Assembly: GCA_031277045.1 (NCBI GenBank) | Contig: JAISLX010000156.1 | Span: 1 to 38,616, forward strand | Length of the DNA stretch: 38,616 nt | Origin: Treponema sp. | Lineage (GTDB): Bacteria > Spirochaetota > Spirochaetia > Treponematales > Breznakiellaceae | Direction of reading: 5' to 3' | Shown here: piece after piece, positions 31,154 to 38,616 of the stretch | Layout: every line of letters starts with the position of its first letter | Numbering within the stretch: the stretch's first letter is position 1 | Notes under the pieces: generated by a model | Databases searched by the model: none | Told to the model about the DNA's origin: nothing | Seen by the model: the letters and a program-made list of their open reading frames with translations, nothing else | Program-made: the position numbers and the translations under genes

Positions 31154-33373
31154 GTGTTATACTTTACTGTGGTGCTGGCGCTGTCCACGGTAATAACAGG
31201 CGGGGCCTGTTACTTTTTCTTTTCCATGAGCTACCGGTCTTCCCTGGAGCGGCAAAACCATATTAGCCTTACCGCGTTATCCAACCAACTGGATCAGCAG
31301 GTATACCGCCATGTTAAGCAGCAATTTATCGAACTCATCGAAAACAGGATACTGTACCAGTACATCAGTTCTTTTTTTATCGATCCGGTCTCCCAAAGGA
31401 ATGTAAAGATTAAAAATGCTGTTAATGAATTAAAGAGTCTGGTAACTTTCAGCGGCGGTGTTATTGAGGCAGTGGATATTTATGAACCCGGACACCGGAT
31501 AAGCATATCTTCCCTGACGGGTTTTACCGATCTTACCCAGGAACCTGCCCGGGAAGACCGGCTGCTCTGGGAAGAAGCCATACAAAACCGGAACGCCGTC
31601 AACTGGTGGGATCTGCGGAGAATCAATTTCCATCAGGAGGAGCGGCCTCTGTATTTCGGCATTGTGCCAAACAGCAGCGCTGCGGATACCAGGAGATTTA
31701 TCGCTTTTTCACTGAACCCGGCAGTCTTTAACGCGTATCTTTCGGTACAGGAGACGGAGAATATGCGTCTCTACCTTTTTTCCAATGACCTGCAGTTTTT
31801 GTACGGCGACCCGGCGGAACTTGAGAGCTCTCTTTCCGAAAAACAACTGGGAGCCATAATCCGTTCTGGTCCGGGGGGGTATCAGTTTGCCTCAAATACC
31901 CCTGGTTTTATCGTTTCCTATGTTCATCTGACAGAGGCTCCCATGACCCTGGTCTCGATAATCTCCACCAGGGTTTTTCGGGAGGGGATGAACGAGATAA
32001 TGTCTTTTATTCTCCTTATCAGCCTGGGGGTGCTGCTTGCGGGGCTTGCCGCATCGGGATTTTTTTCCCGGCGCCTTTACTTACCCCTTAAACAACTTGT
32101 GGCTTCCGTCGGGGAACCCCGCCAGGGCGGGGGCCGGGAATTGTACCGGAATGAGTATTCCTATCTGAACCATGCCATAGCAAAACTTTCCCAAAAAGCT
32201 TCCGAATACGAGAAGACTTTCAATGACTATCTTGCGATCATGCGTTACGGTTTTTTACAGTCCCTTTTCAACCGGCAGTTGACGGATCCGGTAGAAATTT
32301 TTGCCAAGGCAGAGTTTTTGAATATCAATATCCCCGGGCCGGCTTACCGGATTCTGCGGCTTTACCTGAGCCGGACGGAAAAATCTTCGGCGCCGAAGGA
32401 TATTCTGACCTACAACATTCTTGCCTTTATAGAATCATTAAGCGGGGCCGGCGGACCGGGGCTTTATGGTATCAAGAACACCGATATGTCCCTCCTTGTT
32501 TTGTGCAGCCTCTCTGAAAGCGCTTCGCTTGACGAGGCTGCGGAGGAAATAAACCGCTACTGCCGGGAACGGTTTGCCATACCGGCCCAGCTCTGTATCA
32601 GCGGCGATTACCGGAACCTGCCGGATATTTACCGGGGCATCGAAGAGGTCGAGGCGATGGAACCCTATCTTTTCTTCTGCCCCGGCCGGTTCTGCATCAA
32701 CGCCGGCGATATTCCGGCCCTCGCCGTACCCCGGGAACTGCCTCCCCCGGAGGCCGGTGATTTTGAAAGGATACTTAATACCCGCAGCCTCGCCGAAACC
32801 GAAAGACTGCTGGACCGTTTCCGGTTTGCCTGCGTGAGCCTTGAGTATACCGCCGATTCCTGCCGCCGCTACAGTTTGATTCTTCTGCAGGATCTTTCCC
32901 GTTATATAAGAAACCACAGGCTGGAACGGTTCCGGGAGGCCGGCGCCCTCAAACCGGAGAAAGCCGAAAATATTGATATATTCTGCGCCCGCTTGTATGA
33001 CGCTATAAGAGAACTTTTTGAACTAGCAGCCAGCCGGAACAAGACCGCGTTGCTTACATCGAACCTGCTGATCTATATCGATAATCACTATCGGGAACCC
33101 ATTTCCCTGGACATGGCGGCGGATCATTTCGGCCTGGGCGCAAATTATCTGGGCAAGCTAATAAAGGAGGAAACCGGCGAGACCTTTCCGGAGTATCTTA
33201 ACAAGATACGGCTGGACGCCGCCGTCCCTATGCTTCGGGATTCTTCCCTGAGCATAGAGGCGGTGGCGTTAAAGTCAGGGTTTAGCAGCGCCGGATATTT
33301 TATCAAACGTTTCAAGCGGCGTTACGGGATGACCCCCCAGGCCTTCAGGCTTCAGGAAAAAGCCGGGGGATAG
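31154..33373 (+). CDS. AraC-family transcriptional regulator with membrane sensor domain
   Basis: This 739-residue protein starts at GTG with AAGGGG upstream. A first membrane helix (residues 2-25, FTVVLALSTVITGGACYFFF) and a second (near 278-300, FILLISLGVLLAGLAASGFF) enclose a Cache-like extracellular sensor of about 250 residues. A linker and helical region follow. The C-terminal 100 residues are an AraC DNA-binding domain: ISLDMAADHFGLGANYLGKL is the first helix-turn-helix, and SIEAVALKSGFSSAGYFIKR then FKRRYGMTPQAFR are the second. It resembles YesN/YtcX-type regulators that sense sugars outside the cell and control LplABC-type transporters, which follow here. Confidence 0.88.
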   Translation: MLYFTVVLALSTVITGGACYFFFSMSYRSSLERQNHISLTALSNQLDQQVYRHVKQQFIELIENRILYQYISSFFIDPVSQRNVKIKNAVNELKSLVTFSGGVIEAVDIYEPGHRISISSLTGFTDLTQEPAREDRLLWEEAIQNRNAVNWWDLRRINFHQEERPLYFGIVPNSSAADTRRFIAFSLNPAVFNAYLSVQETENMRLYLFSNDLQFLYGDPAELESSLSEKQLGAIIRSGPGGYQFASNTPGFIVSYVHLTEAPMTLVSIISTRVFREGMNEIMSFILLISLGVLLAGLAASGFFSRRLYLPLKQLVASVGEPRQGGGRELYRNEYSYLNHAIAKLSQKASEYEKTFNDYLAIMRYGFLQSLFNRQLTDPVEIFAKAEFLNINIPGPAYRILRLYLSRTEKSSAPKDILTYNILAFIESLSGAGGPGLYGIKNTDMSLLVLCSLSESASLDEAAEEINRYCRERFAIPAQLCISGDYRNLPDIYRGIEEVEAMEPYLFFCPGRFCINAGDIPALAVPRELPPPEAGDFERILNTRSLAETERLLDRFRFACVSLEYTADSCRRYSLILLQDLSRYIRNHRLERFREAGALKPEKAENIDIFCARLYDAIRELFELAASRNKTALLTSNLLIYIDNHYREPISLDMAADHFGLGANYLGKLIKEETGETFPEYLNKIRLDAAVPMLRDSSLSIEAVALKSGFSSAGYFIKRFKRRYGMTPQAFRLQEKAGG

Positions 33374-33390
33374 AGCTTTTCCGAATTTTG

Positions 33391-33450
33391 CCATTATTTC
33401 TTAAAATTACCATCTCTTTTTTCTGAATCGTCCAATAATTCCTTAAAATT
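33391..33450 (+). promoter_or_regulatory. Paired direct repeats before lplB (candidate AraC operator)
   Basis: CCATTATTTCTTAAAATT (33391-33408) recurs as CCAATAATTCCTTAAAATT (33432-33450). The shared CTTAAAATT cores are 42 bases apart, four helical turns, placing both sites on one DNA face as AraC-type activators prefer. The permease start is 65 bases further. Confidence 0.55.
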
Positions 33451-33514
33451 TTTATTGCTGCCCTGCAAATTTCGTGGTTTCATAAAATTACAAAAATCAC
33501 AAAGGAGAATTTGT

Positions 33515-34477
33515 TTGGAAGGCGGGAAAGTTTCTTTACGTTACAGAGGGCGGACGCAGGCAAAAGGCCCTCTGCACAATATGGCTGCATTGTACTGGAA
33601 ACACCGGTATTTGGTTTTCCTTTTTTTGCCTGCGGTTATCTATTACGCTGTCTTTTGCTACGCCCCTCTCTACGGGGTACAAATAGCTTTTAAAAATTTT
33701 ATCTTTCGCCTGGGCGTCATGAAAAGTCCGTGGGTGGGACTCGACAATTTCCAGCGTCTTTTCAGCATGGGAAGTTTCAGACAGGTATTCATGAACACGG
33801 TGATCATCAGCAGTCTCAAGCTTTTCTTTGGTTTTCCTGCACCCATCATCTTCGCCCTCCTGCTCAATGAAATGCGGGCTCTCCGGTTTAAGAAGGCCGT
33901 TCAGACTATCAGTTATCTCCCCCATTTTGTTTCCTGGGTCATCCTGGGGGGGCTTTTTATACAGTTCCTCTCTCCTTCTACCGGGCCCATCAATATTGTA
34001 CTGAAAAGCATAGGATTTAAACCTATTTACTTTTTGGCAGATAAAAACTGGTTTCGTCCGGTACTCGTCCTTACCTCAATATGGAAAGGGATAGGATGGG
34101 GTTCCATCATCTATCTGGCATCCCTCTCGGGTATTGACCCAGGGCTTTACGAGGCGGCCGACATTGATGGGGCTGGCCGCTTCCGCAAGATTATAAGTAT
34201 CACCTTACCGTCCCTGATCCCGGTGATAACGATTATGTTTATTTTCTCTGTAGGCAGCATTGTGAAGGATGATTTTGATCAGATTTTTAATCTTTACAAT
34301 CCGGCGGTTTACAGTGTGGGAGATGTACTGGGGACTTACACTTACCGGGTAGGGTTGGTGGATATGCAGTATAGTTTTTCTACTGCTGTGGGACTGTTTA
34401 CCAATGTTATCTCTTTTGTATTAATCGTTATTACTAATTGGATAACAAAACGGGTTAACGAGTATGGTTTATGGTGA
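33515..34477 (+). CDS. lplB: LplB-type sugar ABC transporter permease
   Basis: The TTG at 33515 has AAGGAG seven bases upstream and gives 320 residues; the in-frame codon at 33455 has none. Six membrane helices are predicted, starting YLVFLFLPAVIYYAVFCYAP. The binding-protein-dependent transport (EAA) loop reads GLYEAADIDGAGRFRKI. LplB/YtcP-like permeases pair with LplC for oligosaccharides such as aldouronates or rhamnogalacturonan fragments. No ATPase is present in the window; CUT1 systems often share a distant MsmK-type ATPase. It follows the AraC regulator and leads into the second permease. Confidence 0.9.
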   Translation: MEGGKVSLRYRGRTQAKGPLHNMAALYWKHRYLVFLFLPAVIYYAVFCYAPLYGVQIAFKNFIFRLGVMKSPWVGLDNFQRLFSMGSFRQVFMNTVIISSLKLFFGFPAPIIFALLLNEMRALRFKKAVQTISYLPHFVSWVILGGLFIQFLSPSTGPINIVLKSIGFKPIYFLADKNWFRPVLVLTSIWKGIGWGSIIYLASLSGIDPGLYEAADIDGAGRFRKIISITLPSLIPVITIMFIFSVGSIVKDDFDQIFNLYNPAVYSVGDVLGTYTYRVGLVDMQYSFSTAVGLFTNVISFVLIVITNWITKRVNEYGLW

Positions 34478-34485
34478 GGTAAAAA

Positions 34486-35355
34486 ATGATCAAAACAGCC
34501 TTTTCTAACAGGGTATTTCTCTTTTTCCTTTATCTGTTTATGGTTTTAGTTTGTTTTATGATGGTTTATCCTTTCCTTTACCTTGTTTCTTCTTCTTTGG
34601 GAGGGTCCGTAACTATGGGACTCTCACTCATACCCAAAAACCCTAATCTTTCCTCTTATGTCCGGGTTTTTAAGAACCCCCATATCTACACAGGCTTCCG
34701 GAATACCCTATTCCGGGTTATTTTGGGTACCTCATTGACAATGCTTGCCACCATCATGACCGCTTATCCCCTTTCAAAAAAATACTTTCCTAATCGCAGT
34801 TTCTGGACCAGTCTTCTGATTTTTACCATGTTTTTTTCAGGCGGGCTTATTCCCAACTATCTTATGGTCCGATCCCTGGGAATCTATAACACCGTCTGGT
34901 CCATGGTCCTCCCGGGACTTATCAGTACCTATAATATGATCATCATGCGGAATTTTTTTATGAATATTCCGGGAGAACTGGAAGAATCAGCCCGGATAGA
35001 CGGCGCTAATGACTTCCTTATTCTGGCCCGGATCATTGTGCCTGTTTCCGGCCCCATCATCGCCACGGTAGCGCTCTGGACCATGGTGAGCCATTGGAAT
35101 GCGTGGTTCGATTGCATGATTTATATTTCCACAACGAGTAAACAGGTGCTGCAGCTCATGCTGCGCCGTATTGTACTGGAAGGCACCATGCAGCTTATGG
35201 AACTGAACACGACAACGACAGATATGGGATTGACGAATCCTGATTCGGTCAAGGCCGCCACAATAATGGTAGCGACTATGCCCATTCTTATGGTGTATCC
35301 CTTTTTACAGAAGTACTTTGTAAAAGGTGTTTTGATCGGTTCCCTTAAGGGATGA
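34486..35355 (+). CDS. lplC: LplC-type sugar ABC transporter permease
   Basis: This 289-residue protein has six predicted membrane helices, beginning FLFFLYLFMVLVCFMMVYPF. The EAA loop is ELEESARIDGANDFLILARI, and the C-terminal GVLIGSLKG is typical of the LplC/YtcP family. It starts nine bases after lplB with GAGG upstream, so the pair is co-translated. It forms the transmembrane channel with LplB. Confidence 0.92.
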   Translation: MIKTAFSNRVFLFFLYLFMVLVCFMMVYPFLYLVSSSLGGSVTMGLSLIPKNPNLSSYVRVFKNPHIYTGFRNTLFRVILGTSLTMLATIMTAYPLSKKYFPNRSFWTSLLIFTMFFSGGLIPNYLMVRSLGIYNTVWSMVLPGLISTYNMIIMRNFFMNIPGELEESARIDGANDFLILARIIVPVSGPIIATVALWTMVSHWNAWFDCMIYISTTSKQVLQLMLRRIVLEGTMQLMELNTTTTDMGLTNPDSVKAATIMVATMPILMVYPFLQKYFVKGVLIGSLKG

Positions 35356-35363
35356 ACGGACAA

Positions 35364-35381
35364 AGAGACGGTATAGTCTCT
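35364..35381 (+). other. Small hairpin between lplC and the binding protein gene
   Basis: AGAGAC and GTCTCT flank GGTATA. Such hairpins often protect and enrich the mRNA of solute-binding proteins; that role is inferred. Confidence 0.4.
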
Positions 35382-35413
35382 GTTCTTCACAATATTTTCA
35401 TAGGAGGCTCGAT

Positions 35414-36952
35414 ATGAGCAAAAAGCAGTTTGAGGTTTTGGTATTTTGTTTTACCTTAACGGCAGGGATCTTAAGCGCCGGAGGCGCTCAGTCTTCAGAC
35501 GGAGGATCAAGTTCAGCAAACTCCGAAAATCCCATGGCTATTACTATGGCGACCATGACATATCGTCCTCTGGAAGAACACGCCAAGATGATTGAGATGT
35601 GGAACAAAATGTTTAACGTGGACATTCAAGTGTGGCCCATGGAGGCGGCAAATTATGCAGAGATGCTGAATCTTCGGTTTGCGGCCAACGAGATTCCCGA
35701 TTTCTTTCTCCAAAACCTGTCCAGTCTGAATCGGTATTATGAACAGCAGGTTTTGGCCGAAATTCCCGAAGATCTTATTAAGCAGTACCTCCCGATCCCG
35801 TACCGGGAGTATGAGGAACAGTATCCGGGTTTCCTGAATCTTACCAAAAAAAACGGCAAAATTTATGGTATTCTTGCCGAGATGGACACACCCTACCGGA
35901 CGCCTATCGTTTACCGGGGAGACTGGATCAAAAACGTTGGGAAATCAGGCGCTCCCAAGACCCTTGCGGAATTTGAAGAACTCATCTATCTCTTTACCAA
36001 AAACGATCCGGATAAAAACGGAAGAAAGGATACTTACGGTCTTTCGAGTACGGCAATGATGCCGGTTTACGGCGCCTTTGGGTATGTCCGGAGTCAATGG
36101 GTCGAAAAGAACGGCCAACTCGTGTATAGTTCCATACAGCCTGAGATGAAAGAAGCCCTAAGCCTCCTGGCCAAGTGGTATAAAGACGGGGTTATCGATC
36201 CGGAGTTTATCACCGGCGAAAACAAGGGAGGTTACTGGGCGGTATCCCACGCCTTTACCGAAGGACGCATCGGCGTTTCTTCCCATGCGAGTTTCTACCA
36301 TTGGGATGCCCCGGATCCGAACAGGGCCAATATCAACGAAATGGCGGCCACGAATCCTGAAGGCGCTGCAAGCACCTTCTTTGGCGCTCCTTTTTCCGGC
36401 CCTGCGGGCAAAAAAGGGGTGTCCATGAGGATGCCCATGACAGAGGCGACCTTATTCTTCGGAACCCAGCTTGAAAAAGATCGCAGCAAGATGATCAAGA
36501 TATTACAGATGCAGAATTACTTCGTCGAGAACGCGGATAATTACATCACCGCTTTCTACGGCGTCAGGGGCGTTGATTGGGATTATGATGCCAATAACTC
36601 CATCAAGCAGACCAATGAGGATCAGCTTTACTGTTGGGCCGTTGGAGGAGGATTAATTTCCAGAAAATTTGTAACCCCTTCGGGTGAGGCTGCCAGGAAC
36701 TCTTCCTATGCCAAGTTCTGTCCCGCCAACGGGTTCTACACCGACGGCTACCAGAATCAACTCATTGTTCCCCTGCCTTCGTCCGGAATTTATCAGACAG
36801 AAATTAACAAGATAGAAGATGAAACCTACATCGCTATCATCAGCGGTGAGCGGCCAGTAAGTTATTTTGATACCTTTGTTGCCCAATGGAAAGCCAAAGG
36901 CGGTGATGTTCTGACAAAAGAAGCCAACGACTGGTGGAAAACGGTTAAATAA
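35414..36952 (+). CDS. lplA: Extracellular solute-binding protein (LplA-like) of the sugar transporter
   Basis: This 512-residue protein has AGGAGG six bases before ATG. The leader FEVLVFCFTLTAGILSAGGA has a hydrophobic core, but the residue where lipid-attaching Cys is expected is Ala or Gly, so it is predicted as freely secreted to the periplasm or cut by signal peptidase I. The mature protein follows family 1 binding proteins: NKMFNVDIQVWPMEAANYAE, RFAANEIPDFFLQN, GDWIKNVGKSGAPKTLAEFE, a Ca-like DPDKNGRKDTYGLS loop and LLAKWYKDGVIDPEF. It delivers sugar to LplBC. The DPDKNGRKDTYG loop resembles a calcium site. Confidence 0.88.
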   Translation: MSKKQFEVLVFCFTLTAGILSAGGAQSSDGGSSSANSENPMAITMATMTYRPLEEHAKMIEMWNKMFNVDIQVWPMEAANYAEMLNLRFAANEIPDFFLQNLSSLNRYYEQQVLAEIPEDLIKQYLPIPYREYEEQYPGFLNLTKKNGKIYGILAEMDTPYRTPIVYRGDWIKNVGKSGAPKTLAEFEELIYLFTKNDPDKNGRKDTYGLSSTAMMPVYGAFGYVRSQWVEKNGQLVYSSIQPEMKEALSLLAKWYKDGVIDPEFITGENKGGYWAVSHAFTEGRIGVSSHASFYHWDAPDPNRANINEMAATNPEGAASTFFGAPFSGPAGKKGVSMRMPMTEATLFFGTQLEKDRSKMIKILQMQNYFVENADNYITAFYGVRGVDWDYDANNSIKQTNEDQLYCWAVGGGLISRKFVTPSGEAARNSSYAKFCPANGFYTDGYQNQLIVPLPSSGIYQTEINKIEDETYIAIISGERPVSYFDTFVAQWKAKGGDVLTKEANDWWKTVK

Positions 36953-36988
36953 AAAGTAACAGCTTTGTTATAATGACCATAGCAGAGA

Positions 36989-37051
36989 CTTATTCGGGAA
37001 CCAACAACGAACCGAAGGTTAACGAACCGAAGGTTCGAGTTCTCGAATAAG
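36989..37051 (+). terminator. Large structured intergenic element (terminator or attenuator)
   Basis: CTTATTCGGGAAC (36989-37001) pairs with GTTCTCGAATAAG (37039-37051), one G-U pair. Inside are two tandem copies of AACGAACCGAAGGTT, each able to form its own AACC/GGTT hairpin. No T-run follows, so full termination is doubtful; it may reduce read-through into the oxidoreductase gene. A weak TATAAT lies at 36969. Confidence 0.55.
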
Positions 37052-37091
37052 CCCAATATTTATCCGTACAGTTTTGGAAAAGGATTCGAAC

Positions 37092-38390
37092 ATGCCAAAT
37101 AAACCTTTAACCGCGATCATTGTTGGCGCAGGGCACCGGGCTTTTACCTATGCCGATTACGCGCTGAAAAACCCGGACAAGCTGCACATTACCGGCGTGG
37201 CTGACATGAATCCCCTCCGGAGGGCAATGGCCGCACGGCGTTTTGGCTTCGGTGAAGACCGGTGTTTTGAAACCGCGGCGGATCTCGCAAAACAGCCCCG
37301 GCTGGCGGATGCCGTCATCAACGGTACCATGGATCATCAGCATGTGGAGACGGCCTTACCGCTTTTGGCACGGGGTTATGATATGCTCCTGGAAAAACCC
37401 TTCGCCACCAACGAAGAGGAAATGTGGCAATTAAAGGATGCGGTGGCAAAGTACGGCGTTAAAGTTATGATTTGTCATGTATTGCGCTATGCGCCTTTTT
37501 ACGCGGCTATCCGTCAAAAGATTATCGACGGCGTCGTGGGGGATATTATCAACATCCAGGTGAATGAACTTGTCAGCTACCATCACATGGCTGTCGGTTA
37601 CGTCCGGGGAAAATGGAACAATCGGGAAAAGTGTCATTCCACCATGCTTCTGGCAAAATCCTGTCATGATATGGATATCCTCATGTGGATGAAAAGCGGT
37701 GTAAAGCCGGTACGGGTTGCCAGTTTTGGCAGTAATTTCCAGTTCACGCCCTCCCGGTGTCCGCCAAAGGCCGGCAAGCGCTGCCTGGTCGATTGTCCTA
37801 TAGAAGCGGACTGCCTCTATTCGGCCAGGAAACATTACATCGATAATCCGGATCGCTGGGCCTTTTATGTGTGGGATAGTCTTGAACATATCGAAAACCC
37901 CACAATTGAACAAAAGATAGAATCCCTGAAAAACGATAATCCCTACGGGCGCTGCGTGTGGAGATGCGACAACAACGTGGTGGATCATCAGTCGGTGGTT
38001 CTGGAATTTGAGGATGGCGCTACCGGTACGCTGAACATGATTGGCGGCTCATCCCGGCCGGGAAGGAATATCCATATTATCGGTACTATCGGAGAAATAG
38101 CGGGTGATATGGAAGAAGAAAAATTTACTATCCGTAAAATCGATCCCTGCCCGGGCCATGAATACGCAGAAGAAACGATTGATCTGAATATAAAGGGCGA
38201 TACCACCGGGGCCTTCGGCGGTCATGGCGGAGGAGACGAACGCCTGGCAGCGGATTTTGTACGCTATATACAGGGTGAAAATCCCTCCATATCGTGTACT
38301 GTGCTGGACGATTCAATCAACGGGCATCTTGCCGTCTTCCGGGCGGATATGGCGCGGGAGCGGCAGGAAACGATGTCCATGGAGCGCTGA
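37092..38390 (+). CDS. Gfo/Idh/MocA-family oxidoreductase
   Basis: The ATG at 37092 has AAGGA seven bases upstream and gives 432 residues. The N-terminal Rossmann fold begins AIIVGAGHRAFTYADYAL, and the EKP motif (LLEKPFATNEEE) near residue 102 supplies the catalytic lysine. HVLRYAPFYAAIRQ and the later SCHDMDILMWM are typical of the substrate-binding domain. A Cys cluster (CPPKAGKRCLVDCPIEADC, around residues 223-241) may hold a metal. Such enzymes oxidise or rearrange sugars or inositols with NAD(P). The downstream position suggests it acts on the imported sugar. Confidence 0.88.
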   Translation: MPNKPLTAIIVGAGHRAFTYADYALKNPDKLHITGVADMNPLRRAMAARRFGFGEDRCFETAADLAKQPRLADAVINGTMDHQHVETALPLLARGYDMLLEKPFATNEEEMWQLKDAVAKYGVKVMICHVLRYAPFYAAIRQKIIDGVVGDIINIQVNELVSYHHMAVGYVRGKWNNREKCHSTMLLAKSCHDMDILMWMKSGVKPVRVASFGSNFQFTPSRCPPKAGKRCLVDCPIEADCLYSARKHYIDNPDRWAFYVWDSLEHIENPTIEQKIESLKNDNPYGRCVWRCDNNVVDHQSVVLEFEDGATGTLNMIGGSSRPGRNIHIIGTIGEIAGDMEEEKFTIRKIDPCPGHEYAEETIDLNIKGDTTGAFGGHGGGDERLAADFVRYIQGENPSISCTVLDDSINGHLAVFRADMARERQETMSMER

Positions 38391-38415
38391 TATTTTTCTA
38401 AGCAGGGGGTAAACA

Positions 38416-38511
38416 ATGATTACCGGGGGGATAAAACATCGTACCTGTTATAGAATGAATCTGGAATTAATATCTCATGTTACGCAGAGAGCAGATGTAG
38501 TCCGAATATAA
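38416..38511 (+). CDS. Possible 31-residue peptide or truncated gene
   Basis: An ATG preceded by AGGGGG with six-base spacing opens 31 codons ending at TAA (MITGGIKHRTCYRMNLELIS then HVTQRADVVRI). It has no family I recognise. It may be the stump of a gene that once followed the oxidoreductase. The remaining 105 bases to the window end are AT-rich with no feature seen. Confidence 0.3.
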   Translation: MITGGIKHRTCYRMNLELISHVTQRADVVRI

Positions 38512-38616
38512 CACTATATTTAGCCTATTTTTGCCCCTTTTTGGTCGTTTTCGCGATATTTTTATACCAAAATACTTGTCTTGATGTGTATTTTCACCTT
38601 GATTCTGTATATGGTG

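Overview
The window looks like a chromosome segment of a spirochaete of the Treponema lineage, possibly a gut-associated one. The evidence is a six-gene Bat (aerotolerance) operon, a double-receiver response regulator, a DUF2225 zinc-ribbon protein in a dxs-cdaA-ybbR-acpS-truA operon, CUT1 sugar transporters with a membrane-anchored AraC regulator, and repeated RHS tails. Species is not determinable from the sequence alone. No rRNA, tRNA or CRISPR array was recognised.

Bases 1-6675 (+ strand) are accessory DNA: a degenerate array of RHS C-terminal cassettes. GC-rich, nearly identical RHS core tails (copies A, B, C, D and a short fragment E) each lead into a different AT-rich tip, followed at once by a small partner gene that looks like an immunity gene and whose start usually overlaps the tip stop codon by four bases. 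The tips are one unknown, one Gly/Ala/Thr-rich hydrophobic, one TNT-type NAD glycohydrolase and one C39-like cysteine peptidase. A fifth cassette survives only as the end of a tip plus its partner. A roughly 43-base repeat marks cassette junctions.

Bases 6705-9879 hold a PHP-family histidinol phosphatase, a double-receiver response regulator, infA with a near-consensus sigma70 promoter, and an Smr-domain protein. Bases 10030-17483 (- strand) are the operon moxR - DUF58 - membrane protein - batA - batB/batC fusion - batD, with start/stop overlaps. Bases 17545-22771 hold an aminotransferase, a hypothetical gene, a solute-binding-like lipoprotein, a short hypothetical gene, a DtxR/MntR repressor and an RsmB-like methyltransferase.

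Bases 22807-29926 (- strand) are a compact housekeeping operon: dxs, cdaA, ybbR, acpS, DUF2225, truA and then a PatB-type C-S lyase. Upstream is a 29-codon gene for a very basic COX24/bS22-like peptide with its own promoter and leader hairpin. Bases 30459-30943 carry a decayed ISAs1-type transposase.

Bases 31154-38390 (+ strand) form a carbohydrate uptake locus: an AraC-family membrane regulator, LplB- and LplC-type permeases, a solute-binding protein and a Gfo/Idh/MocA oxidoreductase. Paired direct repeats before the permeases are a candidate operator. A large RNA hairpin lies between the binding protein and the oxidoreductase. The last 100 bases are AT-rich and show nothing I can assign.
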